From positions 1 to 5,465 of the forward strand of contig JAUVDE010000258.1 of the NCBI GenBank assembly GCA_030595485.1: a DNA stretch of 5,465 bases, given 5' to 3'. The notes under the pieces were generated by a model that saw only the letters and a list, made by a program, of their open reading frames with translations, was not told the DNA's origin and searched no databases. The translations under genes were made by a program, and so were the position numbers. Of the stretch, positions 1 to 5,465 are shown in pieces; the stretch's first letter is position 1, and the number at the start of each line of letters is the position of its first letter. The stretch is from Draconibacterium sp. (lineage in GTDB: Bacteria > Bacteroidota > Bacteroidia > Bacteroidales > Prolixibacteraceae).

Positions 1-83
1 CTATTCCTACTTTGTAATTCCATGTCACAAAATCAAAAAAAATAACCAGCCAATTACAGGTAAACACAATAAATTATGAACCT

Positions 84-230
84 TTATTTGTTCATTAGTT
101 CAAAAAACATAATGCCGTAAAAGATCATGAACAGGTTCTTACATGATTTTGCAATTCTAATCATAAGAGGGTGTTCTCCATTTGCTATAGTTTTGGACTT
201 GTAACAGATAACGCAAATTGTTGCATTCAT
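84..230 (-). pseudogene. N-terminal remnant of a tyrosine recombinase (integrase)
   Basis: Reading from the ATG at 230, the first 32 or so residues (MNATICVICYKSKTIANGEH, then PLMIRIAKSCKN) resemble the start of Bacteroidota site-specific integrases. Those begin with an arm-type DNA-binding domain of the pattern 'xATxxxICYKSKTLxNGEHPLMxRI.KD.K.KYxSLGI'. After residue 32 the resemblance stops: the expected K-Y-x-S-L-G strand is replaced by an unrelated hydrophobic stretch, and a TAA stop follows at 84-86, leaving 48 residues against roughly 350-420 for a full integrase. No core-binding or catalytic R...HxxR...Y region is present. The frame stays open upstream to 395 but there runs through the tRNA and its terminator, so that part is not coding. 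The position 136 bp past the 3' end of tRNA-Phe, facing away from it, is the classic place for an integrase of a tRNA-targeting element. The match is from memory of the family, not from a search. Confidence 0.62.
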
Positions 231-238
231 GATAAATT

Positions 239-260
239 TTGGTTTACCTCTTGGTTTACC
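239..260. repeat. Two direct copies of TTGGTTTACC
   Basis: TTGGTTTACC occurs at 239-248 and again at 251-260, a 12-bp period or about one helical turn, directly upstream of the start of the integrase remnant. Repeats of this size and spacing next to an int gene are consistent with arm-type integrase, excisionase or repressor binding sites. That role is inferred from position only. A related partial string (GGTAAAC) lies in the opposite orientation at 59-65. Confidence 0.45.
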
Positions 261-317
261 TTTTGCAATAAAACCAGCGAAAAAAGAAGAATTGAAAATG
301 TATTTGAGAAAGTGTCT

Positions 318-360
318 AAAACGAAAAAAGCGCCTTGAATCATGAGACTCAAAGCGCTTT
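318..360 (-). terminator. Intrinsic terminator of tRNA-Phe
   Basis: On the minus strand a 12-bp stem (AAAGCGCTTTGA pairing with TCAAGGCGCTTT) encloses a 10-nt loop and is followed by TTTCGTTTT. One pair is G-U on the minus-strand transcript but C-A on the other strand, so the structure is made for minus-strand transcription. The stem begins only 6 nt past the mature tRNA 3' end, so it would end a monocistronic tRNA transcript. Confidence 0.85.
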
Positions 361-365
361 GAAAG

Positions 366-438
<73 letters not shown>

Positions 439-455
439 CCTTTATTTTGGAGTTG

Positions 456-485
456 CAAAAGTAAACATTTTTTTAAATTCACAAA
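456..485 (-). promoter_or_regulatory. Bacteroidota-type promoter of tRNA-Phe
   Basis: On the minus strand TTTG (485-482) is followed after 18 bp by TACTTTTG (463-456). This matches the phylum consensus TTTG-N(about 19)-TAnnTTTG used by the primary sigma factor. Transcription would begin near 450, leaving a leader of about 12 nt before the mature tRNA 5' end. Spacing to the tRNA supports the call. Confidence 0.75.
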
Positions 486-496
486 GAAAATTTATT

Positions 497-560
497 TCAA
501 ATTGAAAGAATGGAAAAAGAAATCAAATTGAAAGCCATTCTTTGTGTAACGCCATTCTTT
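497..560. repeat. Clustered short direct and inverted repeats in the divergent promoter region
   Basis: TCAAATTGAAAG occurs at 497-508 and 523-534. GCCATTCTTT occurs at 534-543 and 551-560. AAAGAATGG at 505-513 is the exact reverse complement of CCATTCTTT at 535-543 and 552-560, so three 9-bp sites, one inverted, sit around the -33 element of the peptidase promoter. They could be operator sites or simply short local duplications. Confidence 0.5.
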
Positions 561-571
561 TTATACTTTTG
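541..571 (+). promoter_or_regulatory. Bacteroidota-type promoter of the peptidase-methyltransferase unit
   Basis: TTTG at 541-544 and TACTTTTG at 564-571 are separated by 19 bp, a full match to the TTTG-N19-TAnnTTTG consensus. Transcription would start around 577, giving a leader of about 15 nt to the ATG at 592. That short distance also makes the TTG at 586 a less likely start. The -7 octamer is identical to that of the divergent tRNA promoter. Confidence 0.75.
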
Positions 572-591
572 CTCGCTGATTAATTTTGCCT

Positions 592-1821
592 ATGGTTGAT
601 TCTGATTTTCTGACACATACATTGAAAAATGGCATTCGAATTATTCATTTGAATACCGATTCTCCTGTGGCACATTTGGGTGTGTTGATTAATACCGGGT
701 CGCGCGATGAGAAAAAAAATGAGCACGGATTGGCTCATTTTATTGAGCATTCAGTTTTTAAGGGAACCAAAAAACGCAGAGCCTTCCATGTTCTGAGTCG
801 AATAGAAGGGGTGGGAGGTGAGTTAAATGCATACACAACGAAAGAAGAAACAGTACTTTTTTCTACTTTTTTAAGCGAATATTACGAACGGGCAGCCGAC
901 CTTTTAGGAGATATTTTATTGAACAGTGTTTATCCTGAAAAAGAACTGGAACGAGAGAAAGAGGTCATTTTCGAGGAAATAAATTCGTACAAAGACTCTC
1001 CTTCGGAATTGATTTTTGATGAATTCGAGGAGTTGGTTTTTGATGGGCATTCAATTGCCCGAAATATTTTAGGCACAAAGAAAAATCTTCTGAAATTTAA
1101 CCGTGAATCTATTCATCGCTTTATAGAAAATAATTACCACACCGACCAAATTGTAATTAGCTCGGTTGGAAATTGCAATTTTAATGTACTAATAAAACTT
1201 TTAGAGAAAAACTTTGGCGATTTGTCTGAAAAGAGGCGAATCCCAACACGTAAAAAGTTTGAAAATTATATTCCTGAAAAGAGATCGGTAGAGAAAGATA
1301 CTTATCAATCGCATTGTATTGTAGGAAACATTGCATACGACATTCAGCATCCAAAAAGAATTGTAATGGTGTTGTTGAATAATATTCTGGGTGGACAAGC
1401 CATGAATTCAAGGTTGAATCTCGCGTTACGCGAACGTCGTGGAATGGCTTATAATGTGGAATCGAGTTACACAGCTTATTCCGATACCGGTTTGTTTAAC
1501 GTATATTTTGGTACCGACAAAGAGAACCTTGAACGAGCACAGGCTTTGGTGCAAAAAGAATTTAGCTTGTTACGCGATAAAAAACTGGGAGCAGTTCAGC
1601 TAAGTAGAGCTAAAAAACAGCTAATTGGGCAAATTGCAATTTCAACCGAGAGCCGCGAAGATTTAATGCTTACCATTGGTAAAAGTTATATGCTCTACGA
1701 TAAAGTTGATTCTTTGCGTTTGGTTTTTAAACGAATTGAGGAAATTACGGCCGATGATATTCAGGAAGTAGCGAATTTGATACTCAACAACAAACAAATG
1801 AGTACGCTAATTTATAAGTAA
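592..1821 (+). CDS. M16 family zinc metallopeptidase (insulinase/processing-peptidase type)
   Basis: This 409-residue protein is a single-unit (M16B-like) peptidase similar in size and layout to mitochondrial processing peptidase subunits and bacterial YmxG-type proteases. The N-terminal half carries the inverted zinc site HFIEH (H49, E52, H53), followed by the family pattern FKGT and GGELNAYTTKEET. A downstream EVIFEEI block contains E129, 76 residues past H53, as the expected third zinc ligand. The second half has the partner-domain signature GGQAMNSRLNLALRERRGMAY (271-287 core), whose Arg and Tyr (about R280 and Y287) help hold the peptide. All catalytic residues are present, so it should be active. 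There is no signal peptide or membrane segment, so a cytoplasmic role in degrading or trimming peptides is likely; the substrate is unknown. I chose the ATG at 592. An in-frame TTG six bases upstream is possible but sits very near the predicted transcription start. There is no Shine-Dalgarno. The methyltransferase follows 23 bp downstream. Confidence 0.93.
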   Translation: MVDSDFLTHTLKNGIRIIHLNTDSPVAHLGVLINTGSRDEKKNEHGLAHFIEHSVFKGTKKRRAFHVLSRIEGVGGELNAYTTKEETVLFSTFLSEYYERAADLLGDILLNSVYPEKELEREKEVIFEEINSYKDSPSELIFDEFEELVFDGHSIARNILGTKKNLLKFNRESIHRFIENNYHTDQIVISSVGNCNFNVLIKLLEKNFGDLSEKRRIPTRKKFENYIPEKRSVEKDTYQSHCIVGNIAYDIQHPKRIVMVLLNNILGGQAMNSRLNLALRERRGMAYNVESSYTAYSDTGLFNVYFGTDKENLERAQALVQKEFSLLRDKKLGAVQLSRAKKQLIGQIAISTESREDLMLTIGKSYMLYDKVDSLRLVFKRIEEITADDIQEVANLILNNKQMSTLIYK

Positions 1822-1844
1822 AATTTTGCAAACGATTGTATTGT

Positions 1845-2483
1845 ATGAACAGGTTGAAAGAAATAGATAACTACATTCTAAATCATATTGATGCTGAAGA
1901 TGAGGTTTTGACTGAGCTCGATCGCGAAACAAACCTGACAGTAATTGGGGCGCGTATGATTTCGGGTCACTTGCAAGGTCAGGTGCTTAGTATGCTATCG
2001 AAAATGATTCGACCTGCAACTATTTTGGAATTAGGAACTTTTACGGGTTACTCGGCTATTTGTTTGGCAAAAGGTTTACAAAAGGGAGGCAAGCTGGTAA
2101 GCATTGAAATTGACGATGAATTGGAAACGCTGGCAAAAAAATACTTCGTCAAAGCAGGAATCGAGGATTGTGTGGAGCAACGCATTGGCTCGGCACTGGA
2201 AATCATTCCAACCTTAAACGATTCGTTCGGCCTGGTTTTTATTGACGCCGATAAGCGTGAGTATGTACAATATTTCGATTTACTAATTGATAAAATGGCA
2301 AGTGGTGCCTACCTTATCGCCGATAATACTTTGTGGAGTGGTAAAGTATTGGATACACCCAAACCCGACGATCATCAAACCATTGGTATTTTAGAATTCA
2401 ATACAAAAATTAAAAACGACCCGCGTGTTGAAAAGGTTATTTTTCCTTTGCGCGACGGGATGACCGTTATCAGAAAAAAATAG
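1845..2483 (+). CDS. Class I SAM-dependent O-methyltransferase (COMT/CCoAOMT-like, Methyltransf_3)
   Basis: The 212-residue product is a full-length small O-methyltransferase of the metal-dependent catechol/caffeoyl-CoA type. It has the SAM-binding motif I ILELGTFTGYSAICLA (60-75), the acidic motif II SIEIDDE (86-92) that binds the SAM ribose, FIDADK (132-137), and ADN (159-161). D134, D160 and N161 are at the positions of the divalent-metal ligands in the family. It would transfer a methyl group from SAM to a hydroxyl of an aromatic or catechol-like small molecule; the physiological substrate of the bacterial versions is mostly unknown. It lacks signal or membrane segments and is cytoplasmic. 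The ATG at 1845 is preferred over the in-frame TTG at 1836, which would add only three residues. It probably shares a transcript with the peptidase, whose stop is 23 bp upstream, since no consensus promoter lies in the gap. It ends 22 bp from the convergent ricT. Confidence 0.92.
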   Translation: MNRLKEIDNYILNHIDAEDEVLTELDRETNLTVIGARMISGHLQGQVLSMLSKMIRPATILELGTFTGYSAICLAKGLQKGGKLVSIEIDDELETLAKKYFVKAGIEDCVEQRIGSALEIIPTLNDSFGLVFIDADKREYVQYFDLLIDKMASGAYLIADNTLWSGKVLDTPKPDDHQTIGILEFNTKIKNDPRVEKVIFPLRDGMTVIRKK

Positions 2484-2505
2484 CGGCCTTATTACAGCCA
2501 TTCAT

Positions 2506-3660
2506 TTAGATATTCTTTTTTACAGTAAATTTCTCCTTGTTCTTATTGTTGTTGTTGTTGTTGTTGTTGTTTGTTTTGGGACGATTGTTAGTTCGGCGCT
2601 TATTGTTTTTGCGTTTTGGCTTCGGTTTTTTTGTGTCGAAACGGTCTAAACTCTCGTTTAGCGTAACTTTACTTGTTGTCTCTTCTTTCTGTGCCGGCGG
2701 TGCAACGGTTTCAACTTCGGGTTGTATACCACGTTTATTCTTCTGAATAATATCTTTTACCTCTTTTAGCGATAGGCTAAAAGAAACGCCCAAGCTACCT
2801 TCCAGCATATACCAAATTTCTTTTTTCAGATAATCGGTTTTAAAAGGTTTGGCAATTCCCTTTGCAATTTCAAGGTTTAACAGTTGGCGTGGGAATTCAC
2901 TTCTGGCTTCAATGTAGTTGTCGAGCTCGTAAAGCAAGCAGCATTTTAATTTTCCACACGCACCAGCCATTTTTTGTGCCGATGGCGAAAGTCCTTGTTT
3001 TAATGCAGCATCTGACGAAATACTTGAGAAATCGGTTCGCCAACTCGAGCAACATAATTCGCGGCCACACGAGCCAATTCCACCAATTAAACCAGCTTCC
3101 TGGCGTGCACCAATTTGTTTCATTTCAACTTTAATATGAAACTCACGTGCGTAAACACGAATTAGTTCGCGAAAATCAACACGTCCTTCAGCAAGGTAGT
3201 AGAAAATGGCTTTTTTGTTGTCGCCACGAAATTCTACATCACCAATTTTCATGTTTAAACCCAATTCGGTAGCTGCCTTACGAGAACGAATCATGGTCGG
3301 TTTTTCACGATCGCGTGCTTCCTTGAGTTTCTCCAAATCGCTTACCGAAGCTTTCCGGTAAACCACATTTAAGGTATATCTACTTGGGTTTTTTATACGA
3401 TGTTTAAATTGCTTTTCAGCTAAATACCCGGTGAGTGTAACCTCGCCAACATCGTGTCCCGGCGAAGTAGCTACAACAACTTTATCGCCACGTTTTAATG
3501 GCAACTTTTCTAAGTTTTTGTAGTATTCTTTTCGGGTCGTTTTAAACTTTACTTCAACAATATCCGACTTATCAGTGGTGTCTGGCAAATCACTAAGCCA
3601 GTCGTATCCTTTTGTTACAGTACTTGTTGAATTATTAAATGAACATCCATTACAACTCAT
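2506..3660 (-). CDS. ricT: PSP1 domain protein, RicT (YaaT)-like iron-sulfur protein
   Basis: The 384-residue protein belongs to the PSP1/RicT family. In Bacillus, RicT with RicA and RicF forms a [4Fe-4S] complex that acts on phosphorelay signalling and on RNase Y-dependent mRNA processing; the job of the Bacteroidota version is not established. The conserved core spans about 34-290, with the PSP1 domain near 105-190. The Cys-rich signature that follows has two CX4CC clusters, C198/C203/C204 (in GSCGRELCCSSW) and C235/C240/C241 (in GACGKLKCCLLYE), the probable cluster ligands. An extra CxxC (C3, C6) lies at the N terminus. From about 310 a low-complexity tail follows, ending in a very basic Lys/Arg/Asn-rich stretch with nine consecutive Asn (364-372), which could bind nucleic acid. 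The family is commonly near 275 residues in Firmicutes, so the tail is an addition. The ATG at 3660 is preceded by AGAGAGG (3672-3666) with 5 nt spacing, a rare Shine-Dalgarno-like site here. No consensus promoter was found upstream. Confidence 0.9.
   Translation of the reverse strand: MSCNGCSFNNSTSTVTKGYDWLSDLPDTTDKSDIVEVKFKTTRKEYYKNLEKLPLKRGDKVVVATSPGHDVGEVTLTGYLAEKQFKHRIKNPSRYTLNVVYRKASVSDLEKLKEARDREKPTMIRSRKAATELGLNMKIGDVEFRGDNKKAIFYYLAEGRVDFRELIRVYAREFHIKVEMKQIGARQEAGLIGGIGSCGRELCCSSWRTDFSSISSDAALKQGLSPSAQKMAGACGKLKCCLLYELDNYIEARSEFPRQLLNLEIAKGIAKPFKTDYLKKEIWYMLEGSLGVSFSLSLKEVKDIIQKNKRGIQPEVETVAPPAQKEETTSKVTLNESLDRFDTKKPKPKRKNNKRRTNNRPKTNNNNNNNNNKNKEKFTVKKNI
2546..2571. repeat. TTG/CAA trinucleotide microsatellite in ricT
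   Basis: Eight perfect TTG units plus two bases (AAC codons on the coding strand) lie near the 3' end of ricT and encode most of its polyasparagine run. The unit length is a multiple of three, so slippage would change tail length without breaking the frame. Confidence 0.9.
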
Positions 3661-3771
3661 ATAATCCTCTCTGCTTTCTGTCAGATGTGAAAAAAGTCCT
3701 CTTTGTCAATCCTATCTGGCTCCCCTTAGTTCTGTCCGTCTGTTGACGCATTCGGAATCCATTTCTAGGAG

Positions 3772-3792
3772 ATGCTGAAATAATTTCAGCAT
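3772..3792. repeat. Near-perfect palindrome, probable dispersed intergenic repeat
   Basis: ATGCTGAAAT and ATTTCAGCAT are perfect reverse complements separated by a single A. On the minus strand the element reads GTCATGCTGAAAT and so on, continuing into CAGCATCTCCTAG. Intergenic repeats of the form GTCATGCTGAA-N-TTCAGCAT are widespread in Bacteroidota and some other bacteria; when translated they give the recurring spurious peptide 'RHAExxSAS', which the 62-codon minus-strand frame here (3650-3838) contains as RHAEIISAS. I therefore treat that frame as repeat DNA, not a gene. The rest of 3661-3771 has no recognised feature beyond the ricT ribosome-binding site. Confidence 0.65.
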
Positions 3793-3810
3793 GACGTACT
3801 ACAACGAAAC

Positions 3811-3818
3811 TACTTTTG
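3811..3818 (+). promoter_or_regulatory. Possible -7 element (TACTTTTG) upstream of the DUF4105 gene
   Basis: TACTTTTG matches TAnnTTTG and is identical to the octamers of the two promoters at 456-463 and 564-571. No TTTG lies 18-20 bp upstream (the nearest candidate is TTTC at 3784-3787, 23 bp away and inside the palindrome), so this is a half-match. Transcription from here would give a leader of roughly 180 nt before the DUF4105 gene. It would start within or beside a small hairpin, ATGAGA-ATAG-TCTCAT at 3823-3838. Confidence 0.35.
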
Positions 3819-3910
3819 CAGTATGAGAATAGTCTCATTACTATCTACTCATTACTCACATCTAAATAAATAATTCGCTGCAAAGATTGGAAAAAGAATT
3901 CAATATCCTA

Positions 3911-4000
3911 ATGTGGAACCAGTCTAAATTAAAATATTGGACAACCGTTGTTGGGTGTTTTTGCTTTTTGTTCCTTTATTGGAGTTTTAAAATTGAATAA
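3911..4000 (+). other. 29-codon upstream reading frame, possible leader peptide
   Basis: An ATG at 3911 opens a 29-residue frame ending with TAA at 3998-4000. It has a basic start (MWNQSKLKYW) followed by a hydrophobic run of about 15 residues (TTVVGCFCFLFLYWSF), so it would look like a tiny membrane peptide. Its stop lies one base before the GTG at 4002, a likely start of the next gene, which would allow translational coupling. It could equally be chance, or a remnant of a frameshifted N terminus. I do not recognise it. Confidence 0.2.
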
Positions 4001-4001
4001 A

Positions 4002-5222
4002 GTGAAACAGTGTTTTCAGATAAATAAGGGCCATTTTTTATGCCTTGGCATGCTGCTGTTTTTGTTGTTCTTTGGAGTCAATAAAAGCATAGCATTCGAG
4101 CTTTCAGAGCAAGCTGAAATTAGCTTAATTACGTGTGCCCCGGGTAATGGTGCGGCTACCGCCTATGGCCACACGGCTATTCGTGTTAAAGATGAAATAC
4201 ACAATTACGACCTTGCTTTTAATTACGGAATTTACGATTTTGAAGCGCCTAATTTTGCTTATCGTTTTGCCTCGGGCGAAACCGATTATTTATTGGCAGC
4301 TTATAATTTCGAGTCTTTTGTAAACAGTTATAAAAGAAAGAATCGGAGTGTTTACGAGCAGACTCTTGAACTTACACCTACCGAAAAGCAAAAAATTGTT
4401 GACTTTTTGATCTGGAATGCCAAACCCGAAAACCGGGTTTACCGATATAACTTTTTTTTCGATAATTGTGCCACGCGAGTTCGTGATGTACTGGCAAACA
4501 ATATTGAAGGCGGGCTTACTTTTGACGAAGAAAAACACAGTCATAAAACACTTCGTCAATTGGTAGACGATTATCATGGCAAATTGTTGTGGTTAACTTT
4601 TGGGATTGATTTGGTGGTAAGTTCCGAATCGGATAGAGAAGCAACGTTTTGGGAAGAAATGCTTTTGCCCGATTACCTAATGAATCATTTGGCTGAAGCT
4701 GTAAAAACTAATGGGAATATTCCAGTCGTTAAAAAAACAACTACTATTTATCAATCTTCGAGTTCAAAGTATAAGTCTTTTCTATTAGTGAGTCCATTTG
4801 TTGTGTTTTTAGTTTGTGCGCTACTTTTTGCCTTCTTTTCATACAAACAGTTCCGAAGGAGTGAAATGAAAATTAGATTGGATTATCTTATTTATGGAAT
4901 AACTGGTGTTATGGGTGTTGTGATGGCATGGATGGCCCTTTTTTCTGAACATCCGGCCATGAGCCCCAATTATAACTTGCTTTGGGCTTTGCCGGCTAAC
5001 CTGCTTTTTGCGATAATCTTACGCGTAAAAAAGTGGCGACCTTTTGTAAAGTACTATCACGTATTTGTTTCTATTTGGTTGATTTTATTTATTTGTTGTT
5101 GTGCGTTTATTCCTCAACGGTTTCATCCGGCTTTTTACCTTTTTATTGCAATGATTTTTAGTCGTTCATTATTCCATTCTATTTTATTTTTGAAAGAACG
5201 GAGCTTAAAAGGTCAGTCATAA
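4002..5222 (+). CDS. DUF4105 (Lnb N-terminal-like) protein with signal peptide and five C-terminal membrane helices
   Basis: From the GTG at 4002 the product is 406 residues. A signal peptide is visible: basic start MKQCFQINKGHF, then hydrophobic LCLGMLLFLLFFGV, with cleavage near residue 31. The periplasmic DUF4105 domain covers about 34-205, with hallmark blocks ISLITCAPG, YGHTAIRV (H57), NRSVYEQ and YRYNFFFDNCATRVRD (C156). The conserved GHxAIRV and DNCATRxRD resemble the His and Cys blocks of circularly permuted NlpC/P60-like enzymes, so a Cys-His hydrolase is possible but unproven. Five hydrophobic segments follow (about 258-280, 295-315, 325-342, 351-370, 376-397). Related domains occur N-terminal in the Lnb family; no specific substrate can be named. 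The start is uncertain. An in-frame TTG at 3948 gives 424 residues but adds an unlikely extra hydrophobic stretch, TTG at 3993 gives MNKVKQ..., and the first ATG (4050) removes all basic residues before the signal core. There is no Shine-Dalgarno. Confidence 0.87.
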   Translation: MKQCFQINKGHFLCLGMLLFLLFFGVNKSIAFELSEQAEISLITCAPGNGAATAYGHTAIRVKDEIHNYDLAFNYGIYDFEAPNFAYRFASGETDYLLAAYNFESFVNSYKRKNRSVYEQTLELTPTEKQKIVDFLIWNAKPENRVYRYNFFFDNCATRVRDVLANNIEGGLTFDEEKHSHKTLRQLVDDYHGKLLWLTFGIDLVVSSESDREATFWEEMLLPDYLMNHLAEAVKTNGNIPVVKKTTTIYQSSSSKYKSFLLVSPFVVFLVCALLFAFFSYKQFRRSEMKIRLDYLIYGITGVMGVVMAWMALFSEHPAMSPNYNLLWALPANLLFAIILRVKKWRPFVKYYHVFVSIWLILFICCCAFIPQRFHPAFYLFIAMIFSRSLFHSILFLKERSLKGQS

Positions 5223-5318
5223 GTGAATGGCCTTGTTGAAAAGTTTGGATGAACAAATAGGGACTAAATTTCCTTCCTGAAACTAAAGGGGACTTCTAAT
5301 AATTACTTCGCATCAAGA

Positions 5319-5410
5319 TTGTCTGGGTTTTTCATAGACGATTAATATTTTCATAGAACTATCGGGATAATTCAAGAAAATATTAAGAAATATATGGGAA
5401 ACCCTGACAA
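5319..5410. repeat. Nested imperfect inverted repeat (long hairpin) downstream of the DUF4105 gene
   Basis: Three sets of arms share one centre near 5364. The outer arms are TTGTCTGGGTTTTTCATA (5319-5336) and TATGGGAAACCCTGACAA (5393-5410), with one T-T mismatch and two G-U pairs. The middle arms are TTAATATTTTC (5342-5352) and GAAAATATTAA (5376-5386), a perfect 11 bp. The tip arms are GAACTATC (5356-5363) and GATAATTC (5366-5373), with one mismatch. The structure starts 97 nt past the stop codon, is non-coding, and has no clear U tract directly after it, so it is not a standard terminator. It may be a small palindromic mobile repeat (MITE/REP-like) or a structured 3' RNA. Nothing else was recognised in 5223-5465. 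Confidence 0.6.
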
Positions 5411-5465
5411 CCCAAAGGGAACAAGGATAATAAACAATCTGACTGCGCCAAAATATTTTTAAATA

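Noticed and set aside
1..83. Start of a minus-strand gene at ATG 23 running off the window
   Set aside because: Only seven codons are visible, with no promoter or ribosome-binding site, so it cannot be told from chance. I see nothing else recognisable in 1-83.
2484..2505. Bidirectional terminator between the methyltransferase and ricT
   Set aside because: The 22-bp gap allows only a 3-bp GGC/GCC stem, too weak to call a terminator.
2537..2746. Plus-strand frame with poly-Leu start opposite ricT
   Set aside because: The Leu run is only the antisense reading of the polyasparagine microsatellite, and the strand opposite has a well-supported conserved protein.
3650..3838. 62-residue minus-strand frame between ricT and the DUF4105 gene
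   Set aside because: It runs through the palindromic intergenic repeat (the RHAEIISAS part is the translated palindrome) and overlaps the start of ricT. It is a typical spurious repeat-derived frame.
5318..5342. Rho-independent terminator of the DUF4105 gene
   Set aside because: A 7-bp ATTGTCT/AGACGAT stem is possible but has an 11-nt loop, is not followed by a U tract, and competes with the much longer hairpin 5319-5410.
5297..5465. Integron attC-like site (TCTAATAATTACTTCG resembles an attC left end)
   Set aside because: There is no matching GTTRRRY core on the right side and no integron integrase or cassette structure in the window.

Overview
The window looks like ordinary chromosome from a member of the Bacteroidota. 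The evidence is AT-rich DNA, promoters of the TTTG-N18/19-TAnnTTTG type specific to that phylum, genes mostly without Shine-Dalgarno sequences, and protein families typical of the phylum (a PSP1/RicT protein with a long basic tail, and a DUF4105 membrane protein). The families suggest the Marinilabiliales/Prolixibacteraceae neighbourhood, but that is an impression, not something I can prove from this sequence.

Layout. Positions 1-365 hold no intact gene. They contain what I read as the broken 5' end of a tyrosine recombinase (integrase) gene at 84-230 (-), two copies of TTGGTTTACC just upstream of it, and the terminator of the tRNA gene (318-360). A complete tRNA-Phe(GAA) lies at 366-438 (-). 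Divergent from it, behind a repeat-rich intergenic stretch with two good Bacteroidota promoters, runs a two-gene plus-strand unit: an M16 zinc peptidase (592-1821) and a class I SAM O-methyltransferase (1845-2483). Converging on this pair with a gap of only 22 bp is ricT/PSP1 (2506-3660, -), whose 3' end carries a TTG/CAA microsatellite encoding polyasparagine. The 341-bp stretch 3661-4001 has a near-perfect 21-bp palindrome with the look of a dispersed intergenic repeat, a possible plus-strand promoter and a 29-codon upstream reading frame. A DUF4105 protein with a signal peptide and five C-terminal membrane helices follows (about 4002-5222, +). Positions 5223-5465 are non-coding and contain a nested imperfect inverted repeat of about 92 nt.

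How the parts fit together. The genes are mostly unrelated housekeeping or conserved-hypothetical loci. Only the peptidase and methyltransferase look co-transcribed. The integrase fragment beside the tRNA is the one sign of past mobile-element activity. I do not see a convincing new defence, toxin or mobile system. The items most worth checking are the 5319-5410 hairpin, the integrase scar at tRNA-Phe, the repeat-rich divergent promoter region, and the ricT microsatellite.
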